DNA from: JACKAQ01 sp965227145
GTDB taxonomy: Bacteria > Calditrichota > Calditrichia > RBG-13-44-9 > J075
Direction: 5' to 3'
Length of the DNA stretch: 64,000 bases
Assembly: GCA_965227145.1 (NCBI GenBank)
Contig: OZ245730.1
Coordinates: forward strand, 5,952,001-6,016,000
Position 1 is the first letter of the stretch. Every line of letters begins with the position of its first letter. Positions 35,401 through 43,712 of the stretch are shown here, one piece after another. The notes below the pieces were generated by a model. The model did not search any database. It had not been told where the DNA came from and saw only the letters and a list, made by a program, of their open reading frames with translations. The translations under genes were made by a program, and so were the position numbers.

Positions 35401-37439
35401 GCGTGTACCGCCTCAGTTGCCATTCTCAATTTACCTGCTTCGCTGGTGTGTAATTGCCGAATCCAGCCGTAGTTGTCCTGTCGCAAAAACAGGTAGCTGC
35501 CGCGAAATTTGTAATTTCCAAAATGATAATTTCTGTTCTGCGCATCCGCCGAGAGAAAAAACAGGTCGCGAACGGTGGATTTTTGGGTTGATATGGTAAT
35601 TTCCAACGCCACCGAACGGTGCGATTCAAAATCGCCATCTTCGCAGAAAACCGGCAAAGACGCGACGGAAACCTGGGGTTTCTCCGATTTGAACGGTAAA
35701 ATAACGCTGTGAAACGCTGCGTTTGCCGCATGTTGGGAGAATCGCAATACCGGCGCGGGATGTTTCACGCCGTAAACCGGCGAAACAAATCCGTTGCCGA
35801 TTTGTGCAGAAACATTCGGCTGCTGCGGTTGGGCAATCAGCAAATTGGGAGATTCGGCAATCGCGCCGTCGCGGGTTTCGCGGATGGCGCAATTGCCGGT
35901 TGCAATTTCCGACAGGTGAAATTGCAAATCGTAACGATGCGCTGTTTCCGCGCTCAAAAAATCGCTGACGATCCAGTATTCCGGCGCAACAAAGAATATG
36001 GCGCGTTCGTGAATGGCATCGTATTCCGCGCTGCGAATGCTGCCCTGCACCAAATCAAAATCGGATCTGTTGATGCTGCGATTCACTGCAACTTCCGGGT
36101 GTTCGCCCACAACCCAAAATTTTCCTTTTTTGGGATGAAATTCGTATCGCACCTGGTTTTTGCCGTCCACCCGGACGGTGTTGTGATAGCTGGTGCCGCG
36201 AAAGCGCACCCGCCAGTTGATCTCGCCGTCTTCGTGATACGTGTAGCGCCCCGGATCGACAATCAGTGAGCGTCCAAATGCCGCCATTTCAAAATTTAGA
36301 AAATCGATGTGCCCGTGATTGCCTTCGCCGAGCGGTCCGCAGTCGAATATCAAATAGCGTTCATCTGCGAAAGTATTGCGCTCGCCCCAGCCGCTTCGCA
36401 GGGTGAAGTAGCCGCTGTTTTCGAAATACCGGGAGCGGATTTTCGGCGGAACGCCGGCTTCGCCACACGTGGCGACATAGCGATAATTTTCATCGCCATA
36501 CAGCTCGAAACCCATTGCCAGCACTTCGCGGAAATCGCCGGTGTCGCCATCGCTGAGCGAGGGAATGCGGCCGTCCGGTTTGTGGCAATGCAGCGCAAAA
36601 TCCAGTCCGTGGCGAATGCGTTCGTCCATTTCCGCAGGCATGGGAATGCGGTTGAGATGCGCCAGTTTGCGAACCCGCAAATAATTGCGCAATACAATGT
36701 GGTGATAATCCGTGGAAAGCTCGCATTGCACGCCGTCCGGCAGTAAATCTTCGCAAATATTGTTGAGCAGCTCCCGGCGGGAAAATGCCAGCCATTTATC
36801 TGCGTCGCGAAATTCCGGGAATACCACCGCGGCCATAAAAATGGCGGTCAACTCCAGCGTGCGGTGATTGCGTTTGGGCGTGAGGTTTTCGCAAAGATAG
36901 CGGGTTTGTTGGTGCAACGATGCCAAAAAATCGAGATAAAATGACGGTTCGGGCGCAGCTGTCGCTTTCGGCGAGATAAAAAACCAGTGCGAAAAAATCC
37001 AGTTTTGCACCCGCCGCCCGGTTACGTCGCTGGCGATGAATCCCGGCGGTGTAACGGCCATCCAGCCGCGCAGCAGCGCCACCCATTGTTGCAGAAAACG
37101 GACATCGCCGGTGTCGCGAAACGCCTCGCCGAGTCCGGGCGCGTAATAAAATTTGTGCAGCAAAATATGCCACTCGATGTCGTCGCCGGGATTTTTCAGC
37201 CAGTCGAAATCGTCCGGCAAGTGGTAGGTTTCTTTGTTGAATTCGAAGCGGTTTTCCAGAATATCTTCAACCCTTTTGCGGCTGGTTTCTACCGGATCAA
37301 CCACCGGAAAGTAGTTGATATTACTGCGGTTACGAAAATAATCGTAAACCGCTGCCGCATCGGAAAACCGCGACGAATCCTGAAAAATTTCGTTGATAAT
37401 TGTTTGTTCTCTCATCCGTTTCACCAAAAAGTTTTGCAT
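35397..37439 (-). CDS. Heparinase II/III family protein
   Basis: 680 residues: a helical toroid (about 30-330), then a beta-sandwich starting with the family signature FDCGPLGEGNHGHIDFLNFEM (split here by a short gap), LIVDPGRYTYHEDGEINWR and FRGTSYHNTVRVDG. Family enzymes cleave uronic-acid polymers by beta-elimination using Tyr/His residues in this region. No signal peptide is visible, so it may be cytoplasmic or its export route is unusual. In exopolysaccharide loci such lyases edit or clear the nascent polymer. It implies that the polymer contains uronic acid. Confidence 0.87.
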   Translation of the reverse strand: MQNFLVKRMREQTIINEIFQDSSRFSDAAAVYDYFRNRSNINYFPVVDPVETSRKRVEDILENRFEFNKETYHLPDDFDWLKNPGDDIEWHILLHKFYYAPGLGEAFRDTGDVRFLQQWVALLRGWMAVTPPGFIASDVTGRRVQNWIFSHWFFISPKATAAPEPSFYLDFLASLHQQTRYLCENLTPKRNHRTLELTAIFMAAVVFPEFRDADKWLAFSRRELLNNICEDLLPDGVQCELSTDYHHIVLRNYLRVRKLAHLNRIPMPAEMDERIRHGLDFALHCHKPDGRIPSLSDGDTGDFREVLAMGFELYGDENYRYVATCGEAGVPPKIRSRYFENSGYFTLRSGWGERNTFADERYLIFDCGPLGEGNHGHIDFLNFEMAAFGRSLIVDPGRYTYHEDGEINWRVRFRGTSYHNTVRVDGKNQVRYEFHPKKGKFWVVGEHPEVAVNRSINRSDFDLVQGSIRSAEYDAIHERAIFFVAPEYWIVSDFLSAETAHRYDLQFHLSEIATGNCAIRETRDGAIAESPNLLIAQPQQPNVSAQIGNGFVSPVYGVKHPAPVLRFSQHAANAAFHSVILPFKSEKPQVSVASLPVFCEDGDFESHRSVALEITISTQKSTVRDLFFLSADAQNRNYHFGNYKFRGSYLFLRQDNYGWIRQLHTSEAGKLRMATEAVHA

Positions 37440-37478
37440 GATACTACCGTTTCATTTTCCCCAAAATGAATGCGGCAT

Positions 37479-38870
37479 TCAACTGCTCATGGAAGCGACG
37501 AACACCTCTTTGAGCATCTCGGTGGTTACATCGCTATCGAACATCCGCAAGATTTTGCGGCGTCCGGCTTTGCCGATTTCCTGGCGCAGTTTGCTGTCGC
37601 GGAGCAGATTTTCCAGCGCGTTTGCCAGCGCCAGCGGATCGCGTTCCGGCACCAGCAAACCGTCCTCGCCATTGGTGACAAGCTCCGGGATTCCGGAAAT
37701 GGGCGTGCTGACGACCGGCATTTCCATTGCCATGGCTTCTGCGAGCACATTCGGAATGCCGTCGCGGTCGCCGTTTTCCACCACCTGACAGGGCAGCGCA
37801 AAAATATCTGCACGTTGATACAAATCGCGAAGTTCAGCCTGTGTTACGGCATCTTTTAGTAATACGTTTTCTTCCAAATCAAATGATTTCAGCATGTTAG
37901 CGATGGTTGTTTTTTCCGAATCCGCTTCGCCGACAATGTGGCAGCGAAACGCCACACCACGATCTTTCAGCGTTTTGCAGGCAGTGACGAGATGTTCAAA
38001 TCCTTTCTTTTTCACAAAACGACCGACTGCGAGAATCAGTGGGAGATGTCCGTTTTCAGTCGAGCGAACCGGTGCAAAATGCCCGATATCCAGCCCGTGG
38101 CGAATCGCGAAAACAGGAGTGCCAAATCGGTTAAGTTTCTGTAAATGCTGGCGGTTGGCACCGGTGCAGGTAACCACAAATTTTGCCTGTTCAATTTTTT
38201 TCTCCAGCAAATCGCCGGGATTCAGTGCGGGCAAATAAATATCCTTCGCGTGCGCGGTGAATGAATAGGGAATGCCCGTTAACCGGCTGGCCAACATGGC
38301 AACGGTGGTGCTGCCGTGGCAAAAATGGGCGTGCAAATGCGTGATGTTTCCGGCATCCAGCAGTCCGTTTGCGACAAATCCGGCTTGCAAAAATTCCTTG
38401 AAAAATACTTTTTTCGGTTTGCCGGTGGTTTCGGAGCGATACTGGAAGCACATCCAGACAGCTTTTGTGAGTGTTTTCAAATATCGCAGCGGACGGCGCA
38501 CCACAACCTTGCGGTGCGCAGCGATGTAAGCGGGAATATTTTCCCGGAGCCATTGCCCAAACGGCGTGTTGGTCAGCGAGGTCATTTTGGGTAAAATGTG
38601 CATCGGCGCTTTAATTTTTGCCACCACCGGATGGGTTTTCGGCTCGTTTTCCTTTTTGATCACAAACAATTGCAGCTTCATGCCCTGACGTTCCAGCAGG
38701 TGAATTTCGTTGGTGATAAACACTTCCGAGAGGCGCGGATAGCCTTTTAAAATGTAGGCAATTTGTCCGTTGGGCAACTGGTTGCCGGTTCCCTGAGCGT
38801 TGCCGGATGTGTTTTTTTGTAAATTTTTTGCAGCGTTAATGCGTTGATTTAATTGAAGTTCGTTAATCAT
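37479..38870 (-). CDS. Glycosyltransferase family 4 protein
   Basis: 463 residues with a GT-B fold. Donor-side features are ILAVGRFVKKKGFEHLVTA, the GTPVFAIRHGLDIGHF loop and the EX7E region DGIPNVLAEAMAMEMPVVST followed by PISGIPELV. The N-terminal half has GYPRLSEVFITNEIHLLERQ, typical of WcaL/AmsK-like enzymes that build exopolysaccharide repeat units. Its ATG overlaps the stop of the next GT4 gene upstream (ATGA). The pair shares the same N-terminal motif and looks like a tandem duplication. About 30 N-terminal residues before AYILKGYP are low-complexity. Confidence 0.92.
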   Translation of the reverse strand: MINELQLNQRINAAKNLQKNTSGNAQGTGNQLPNGQIAYILKGYPRLSEVFITNEIHLLERQGMKLQLFVIKKENEPKTHPVVAKIKAPMHILPKMTSLTNTPFGQWLRENIPAYIAAHRKVVVRRPLRYLKTLTKAVWMCFQYRSETTGKPKKVFFKEFLQAGFVANGLLDAGNITHLHAHFCHGSTTVAMLASRLTGIPYSFTAHAKDIYLPALNPGDLLEKKIEQAKFVVTCTGANRQHLQKLNRFGTPVFAIRHGLDIGHFAPVRSTENGHLPLILAVGRFVKKKGFEHLVTACKTLKDRGVAFRCHIVGEADSEKTTIANMLKSFDLEENVLLKDAVTQAELRDLYQRADIFALPCQVVENGDRDGIPNVLAEAMAMEMPVVSTPISGIPELVTNGEDGLLVPERDPLALANALENLLRDSKLRQEIGKAGRRKILRMFDSDVTTEMLKEVFVASMSS

Positions 38871-40099
38871 GCGACCAGCAACTCCTTTAGTTTTTGAACA
38901 TTGTTTTGCAGGCTGAATAATGAAATTGCACGGTGGCGGGCAGCGTTGCCCATTTGCTCGCGATCGGTTGCGTCCACCATCAAATGCTCGATAGCAGCAG
39001 CCAGCTCTTCGCTGTTTTTTTCGGAAACGAGCAGCCCGGTTTTGCCGTTTGCCACCGCTTCCGGGATGCCGGAAATTTTGGTGGAAACCACCGGCAACGC
39101 CATCGCCATTGCCTCGATGATGACGTTGGGAATGCCGTCGCGGTCACCGTTTTCGGTGATGAAATTGGCGGAAACGAACATCGCGGCGCGCTGGTAAAGC
39201 GGCACCAATTCGCTGTGGGTCAATTGTCCGCGCAGGTGAACGGTGTTTGTCAATCCGGCATCGTGAATATGCGCTGCCAGTTTTTCGCGCAGCGGACCGT
39301 CACCGACGATTTCGCAGGAAAAATTCAAGCCATTGTTTTTTAATGATTTACAAGCTTCGATGAGATATTCGAATCCCTTTTTTTCGATCAGGCGACCGAC
39401 GGAAATGAGCATCGGCGGATCGGCTTTTGGCGCACCGTTCGGACGAAATTTGTCGAAATCGATGCCGTGATAGAGGCAGTGGATCGGCGTGCCGTTTTGG
39501 GAAACACCCTGCAGATTTCCCACGTTGTGATGGGTGCAGGTGACCACAAATTGGGCGGCGTGAATTTTTTGCTGCAGCAAATCCTGCGGGTAACAGTAAA
39601 TATCTTTTGCGTGTCCGGTAAAGCTGAAGGGGATGTCCAACAGTTGGCTCGCCCAATGCGCCATGGATGCGGGATCGTGCGCAAAATGCGCATGCAGGTG
39701 AGTTACGCCGGATTGATCCAGCTTGGCGCAAAGCCACAGCCAGCGCCAGGTGCTTTGCCAGCGGGTGTAATCGCGTTCTTTTTTTCCGCCAATCCAGATT
39801 TGACCGAGCACCCGCAGAAATTTTTTGTGGCGTGATAATCCCAAATGGAATGCAGCCAGCAACCCGTGCCAAATGACAGAAAGTGTGATCCGGTTGGGCA
39901 GGTAATGCAGCGGCGCATACAATTTTTGGAAATCGGCATGCACATTTTTTTGTCCGGGTTTCAGTGCAAATACCTCGAAACGAACACCCTGATATTGCAA
40001 TTGCAGCAACTCATTCAGAATGAACGTTTCCGAAATTCGCGGGAATCCGCTCACCAAAATTCCGGTGAGTTTGTGTTGTTTTAAGGTGTTATTTTTCAT
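38867..40099 (-). CDS. Glycosyltransferase family 4 protein, tandem paralog
   Basis: 410 residues. Features parallel those of its downstream neighbour: SGFPRISETFILNELLQLQ at the N-terminus, HLHAHFAHDPASMAHWASQL, YHGIDFDKFRPNG, ISVGRLIEKKGFEYLIEAC and DGIPNVIIEAMAMALPVVST (EX7E). It would transfer a sugar from a nucleotide donor to a lipid-linked chain at the cytoplasmic face of the membrane. Its stop overlaps the next ATG, so equal amounts of both transferases are expected. Confidence 0.92.
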   Translation of the reverse strand: MKNNTLKQHKLTGILVSGFPRISETFILNELLQLQYQGVRFEVFALKPGQKNVHADFQKLYAPLHYLPNRITLSVIWHGLLAAFHLGLSRHKKFLRVLGQIWIGGKKERDYTRWQSTWRWLWLCAKLDQSGVTHLHAHFAHDPASMAHWASQLLDIPFSFTGHAKDIYCYPQDLLQQKIHAAQFVVTCTHHNVGNLQGVSQNGTPIHCLYHGIDFDKFRPNGAPKADPPMLISVGRLIEKKGFEYLIEACKSLKNNGLNFSCEIVGDGPLREKLAAHIHDAGLTNTVHLRGQLTHSELVPLYQRAAMFVSANFITENGDRDGIPNVIIEAMAMALPVVSTKISGIPEAVANGKTGLLVSEKNSEELAAAIEHLMVDATDREQMGNAARHRAISLFSLQNNVQKLKELLVA

Positions 40100-40147
40100 G
40101 GCTTTACTTCATTCTTTTTTTAGGGGTAAGCGGCTGTTTGCCCGGTT

Positions 40148-41398
40148 TTATGCATAAACGCCGTTCATTTCGCAACGAAACGGTTTGATTGTGTAGCGAT
40201 TGGGATAAAGCATTTCTCGGGTCATGTTTCCGATGTTTTGCAGCCCGTTCAAGTTCAGCCGGTGCGCCAATTTGCTGTTGTTTTCCGGTCGATTGAACGT
40301 GCGTTCCACCGCATCGATGATGTTTTCGGGTGTTAGATCCGCGGGATGGAGCATCTCAATCATCCCCAAATTCTGGAGCTGCCGGGCGCGAATCAATTGT
40401 TCGCTAACGGGTTCCACTCGCGGGATGATCAGCGCTTTTTTGCCATACGCCAGCACTTCGCAGGTAGTGTTGTAGCCGCCCATGCACACTACGGCATCTG
40501 CCGCGGCGATGTAGTTTTCAATATTTTTGGTGTATTCCAACACCTGGATAGTGTCTATTTTGTCTGTCGCTTTCTGGATCCATTCCCGTCGCACGGCGGG
40601 CATTTCCGGCCCGGTGACAATCAGGCTGTTGCAGGCGCTTTTCTGTTGCCCGTTTTTAATGCCGTTGATGTATGCGCTGATCACCGGAAAACCATCGCCG
40701 CCACCGCCAACCATTATTAGCGCCATGGGTTTGGTCATGTCTGGAAAAAGGTCGTCAACTATTTGATTTTTCTCAAGTAAGGCTGGCTTAAACAGATAGC
40801 CGGTGTAGATCACTTTGCGCATCACGCCTTCCGGCATTTGATATGCTTCTGCGGCGTCGAATAGCTCCGGGCTCCCGAAAATCCACACCTGATCGTAATA
40901 TTTTTCGATCATCCCGTAATAGTCGTGCGATTGCCAGATGGGTATGGTTACTTTCGGATCGTCCAGAATATCGCGCAGACCGAGCACCAGTTTTGTGCGG
41001 GGCAACTGGCTGCGAACAAACCGGAGCGTGGGCAGCAGCTCGCGTTTTACGCCGAGCGGTTTTTTATCGACGATGATCAAATCCGGACGAAAACTGCGTG
41101 CAGCGGATAAAATGAGATCCGAACGGATGCGAATCATTTTATCGACATCAATATTCCGCCAGTACGTTGCAGAAAATTTTTCGGTGCTTTCGCGGGTGAT
41201 GCAGGGCAGTTTCACATAATCGACATTTTGGGGAATGCGCATCGAATGGATCATCGGTGAACCGGTGAGCAGCATGATCGATGCGTTGGGGTTGGACAGT
41301 GTTATTTGATTGCAAATGGATAACATTCGGCGGATATTGCCCAGTCCATAGGCATCGTGCGAGTAGATGAGGATGCGTTTTTGGGAATAACGGGTCAT
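40148..41398 (-). CDS. MurG/GT28-like glycosyltransferase
   Basis: 416 residues from the ATG at 41398 with AAAGGAG seven bases ahead. Signatures are ILIYSHDAYGLGNIRRMLSI (acceptor loop), ALIMVGGGGDGFPVISAY and VVCMGGYNTTCEVLAYGKKA with PRVEPVSEQLIRARQLQNLG. The donor-site block is close to that of the fused enzyme at 30128. It is the first gene of the - strand exopolysaccharide run. The 220 bases ahead of it hold an inverted repeat and an 18-base element shared with the 43501 promoter region. Confidence 0.85.
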   Translation of the reverse strand: MTRYSQKRILIYSHDAYGLGNIRRMLSICNQITLSNPNASIMLLTGSPMIHSMRIPQNVDYVKLPCITRESTEKFSATYWRNIDVDKMIRIRSDLILSAARSFRPDLIIVDKKPLGVKRELLPTLRFVRSQLPRTKLVLGLRDILDDPKVTIPIWQSHDYYGMIEKYYDQVWIFGSPELFDAAEAYQMPEGVMRKVIYTGYLFKPALLEKNQIVDDLFPDMTKPMALIMVGGGGDGFPVISAYINGIKNGQQKSACNSLIVTGPEMPAVRREWIQKATDKIDTIQVLEYTKNIENYIAAADAVVCMGGYNTTCEVLAYGKKALIIPRVEPVSEQLIRARQLQNLGMIEMLHPADLTPENIIDAVERTFNRPENNSKLAHRLNLNGLQNIGNMTREMLYPNRYTIKPFRCEMNGVYA

Positions 41399-41475
41399 CG
41401 CTGAGCTCCTTTTCAAAAAATAAGTGCAGCTTAAAAAACATGTAAATAATTGTAGTGAATTATATTGATAGAGCC

Positions 41476-41606
41476 GATTAGACGAGGGTGATCAGATATT
41501 GTTGAAACTTTTCTAACGCTTCGAAAATTGACCTGTTAGCTAAGGTAACCCAGGGGGTTAGGAAAATACTTCGATGCGTTTCGACCACATATCCCCTCGT
41601 CTAATC
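41476..41606. repeat. Inverted repeat GATTAGACGAGGG flanking about 105 bases
   Basis: GATTAGACGAGGG at 41476-41488 and CCCTCGTCTAATC at 41594-41606 are exact 13-base inverted copies in the gap between the TPR gene and the glycosyltransferase gene. The space between holds an 18-base near-palindrome (41531-41548) and no gene. Confidence 0.7.
41531..41548. promoter_or_regulatory. 18-base near-palindromic element, copy 1
   Basis: ACCTGTTAGCTAAGGTAA occurs here and, as its exact reverse complement, at 43534-43551. The core GTTAGCTAA is close to symmetrical. Both copies lie just upstream of - strand genes, which fits a shared regulator site, though a repeat remnant is equally possible. Confidence 0.35.
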
Positions 41607-41618
41607 CTCTATTAGTTG

Positions 41619-42869
41619 TTAGCTCAATTTGATAATTTCTTCTGTTATCGCGGCAACTTCTTTTTCTGCATTTAAATTGAGAAAAAGCTGCATCGCTGAT
41701 TCGTATTCTTTGATTGCTGAACTTTTTCTACCTTTTTCAAATAACATCCGTGCGTATTCCCAACGCGATTCCGCTTCACCCAGCGGATTTTCAAATTTGC
41801 GGGTCAGTTGAATGCTCTTTTTAAAATGAGCAGTTGCGACTTCCCATTCCCGGCGATAGCCGTAAATGACGCCGAGGAATTTGTAAACATCCGCTTCGCC
41901 AAGTTTGTCTTCCAGATCGAGGAATGCGCGGAGCGCCTGTTTGGCGAGCGCTTCTGCCAATTTCATATCGCCGATGGCAATGGTGAGTTCAACACGATTC
42001 AATTTTACCAGCGCCTGTAATCGCACATCACCGGTTTCTTTGGCAAATTGCAAACTTTTTTGATAATGCAGGCTGGCATCGGCGTGGCGATTGGCATCTG
42101 CATAAGTCATCCCGATGTTGTGGTGCGTTTCCGCCAAACCGCGTAAATCGCCGGTTTTTTCGCAAAGGGGTAAACATTCGCTATAAAATGCGAGCGCTGT
42201 TTCCCAATTGCCGCGCACATTTGCTGCGGTTCCGAGGTTGTTTTTCAATTTGGCGATCAACGCAACATCTTTCCGGGTTTCGGCGAGCTCCAATGCCTGT
42301 TCCCAGCGATACGCTGCGTCGGTAATTTCGCCCTGCTCAAAAGCGTAGTATGCTAATCCGTTCAGCGCTTCGATTTCGGATTTTGCAAATCCGCTTTTCC
42401 GGGCGATGGAGAGGCTTTGCTGATAAGCGTTCAACGCCTCGCTGTTTTTGGATTGCATCAACAATAAATGTCCGATCCACAACTGCGCTTCGGCGTGACT
42501 GGCTTCGGATTCTGCCGTTGCACTCAAATCAACAACCAATTGGAATGCGCTCATTGCGGCATCCCACGCACCCATTTTTTCAAAAGAATGACCCAGCCAA
42601 AGCTGCAGCTTGATGCGTTCATCGGCTGTTTCCTGCGGAAGCGCCTTGACCACTGTCGTCACGAAATCGTGGAAGCTGTCCATTCGGTCAGAATCTGAGG
42701 TTTCGGCGAACAATTGATCTGCTATTTGTTGCAGTTGGGTCAAACGGATTTCCATGGATTGTGGATTTGCTTTGGCATCGCTGAGCCACAGAGCAAATTC
42801 AGTCCGGAAATTGCCGGAAGCTGAAGGGCTGTTTTTTTTGCGATTATTTGTTGCCAAAACACATTCCAA
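41619..42869 (-). CDS. Tetratricopeptide repeat protein
   Basis: 416 residues made of about nine helical TPR-like repeats; examples are GAWDAAMSAFQLVVDLSA, NSEALNAYQQSLSIARKSG, NWETALAFYSECLPLCEKTG and REWEVATAHFKKSIQL. No signal peptide or enzymatic domain. TPR proteins of this size act as scaffolds or sensors; here it lies between the exopolysaccharide run and a lipoprotein/sigma-54-regulator group, so either link is possible. The N-terminal 12 residues (MECVLATNNRKK) may not be translated if a later start is used. Confidence 0.82.
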   Translation of the reverse strand: MECVLATNNRKKNSPSASGNFRTEFALWLSDAKANPQSMEIRLTQLQQIADQLFAETSDSDRMDSFHDFVTTVVKALPQETADERIKLQLWLGHSFEKMGAWDAAMSAFQLVVDLSATAESEASHAEAQLWIGHLLLMQSKNSEALNAYQQSLSIARKSGFAKSEIEALNGLAYYAFEQGEITDAAYRWEQALELAETRKDVALIAKLKNNLGTAANVRGNWETALAFYSECLPLCEKTGDLRGLAETHHNIGMTYADANRHADASLHYQKSLQFAKETGDVRLQALVKLNRVELTIAIGDMKLAEALAKQALRAFLDLEDKLGEADVYKFLGVIYGYRREWEVATAHFKKSIQLTRKFENPLGEAESRWEYARMLFEKGRKSSAIKEYESAMQLFLNLNAEKEVAAITEEIIKLS

Positions 42870-42913
42870 TCGATCTAAAGTGTTGATAATAATTTATTTA
42901 GTTAAATCAAAAA

Positions 42914-43501
42914 TTATTGAAACTTGCGAATTGCATAACGGGAAAAATGATTTGTTTCCCCGATGCATTGTTCGGTTACATCGTCAACGGTTGTGGGAAT
43001 GGCTTCCCAGCCCAATGGGGTCGAATTCATATACACAACCTTAAACAGTGATTCATCCAAATCGCTGGTCCATGCGTGGTTGAAATCCAATACCAGTTTT
43101 ACCGGCAAATTGAATTGGATGCCATGCGGACCAAATTCAAACAATAAGGTATCAGAAACAGGCATGGACATGGAGATTTCAACCGATTCGCTGAGTGCGC
43201 CGGCGGGCACTTCCAAACGGTGGGTTGCGTGAAAGAGAACGCCGCCAGCCGGCCCGATGACAGCAGTGCTGATACCGTTTTCATCGTCATCGCGTTTGCG
43301 AACCATCAGAAATTCCGAATCCGGAAACGGGTCTTCTTCGCCGCTTCTGCCGCGTCCGCGTTTGGACAATTCGGTGCTGCCGTTCATATCCGCTTCTGAA
43401 ATTGCCAACGGCTGGCTGTTTTCGCAGGCTGCGAAAAACGCAATTTCCGATATCAGAAAAACAGCTATCAATATTTGTTTGATCCATTTTGACTGTTTCA
43501 T
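42914..43501 (-). CDS. Predicted lipoprotein with ZU5-like beta domain
   Basis: 195 residues from the ATG at 43501 with GGGAG eight bases ahead. The signal sequence ends in a lipobox-like FAAC at about residue 26. A basic/acidic linker (RGRGRSGEEDP) follows. Residues 75-180 (GPAGGVLFHATHRLEVPAGALSESVEISM in outline, FGPHGIQFNLPVKLVLD) match the ZU5-like pattern found in surface proteins of FCB bacteria. Function unknown. It is 212 bases after the sigma-54 regulator gene. Confidence 0.72.
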   Translation of the reverse strand: MKQSKWIKQILIAVFLISEIAFFAACENSQPLAISEADMNGSTELSKRGRGRSGEEDPFPDSEFLMVRKRDDDENGISTAVIGPAGGVLFHATHRLEVPAGALSESVEISMSMPVSDTLLFEFGPHGIQFNLPVKLVLDFNHAWTSDLDESLFKVVYMNSTPLGWEAIPTTVDDVTEQCIGETNHFSRYAIRKFQ

Positions 43502-43533
43502 TTTTACATCTCCCGTGGGTTTTGTTATTTGTT

Positions 43534-43551
43534 TTACCTTAGCTAACAGGT
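43534..43551. promoter_or_regulatory. 18-base near-palindromic element, copy 2
   Basis: TTACCTTAGCTAACAGGT, the exact reverse complement of 41531-41548, lies 33 bases before the lipoprotein start codon, in the region where a promoter would be expected. Confidence 0.35.
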
Positions 43552-43628
43552 TTATAAACAATTAGTGTGCCAACACACATTTTGTTAAAAAAGCACCATA
43601 AGTTATTGATTTTAATGAGCTTGATTCA

Positions 43629-43693
43629 CTGTAGCGTTTCGCTGCACTGCACCTGCGCAAAACGCCATTGTAGCGCAAAACGCTACACTTTTT
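43629..43693. repeat. Palindromic repeat TGTAGCG...CGCTACA
   Basis: TGTAGCG, CAAAA loop, CGCTACA and CTTTTT at 43669-43693 form a hairpin with a T-run on the + strand. A partial copy (CTGTAGCGTTTCGC) starts at 43629. No + strand gene precedes it, so this is more likely a dispersed repeat than a working terminator. Confidence 0.55.
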
Positions 43694-43712
43694 GAAATAC
43701 TGTGATAATGAA

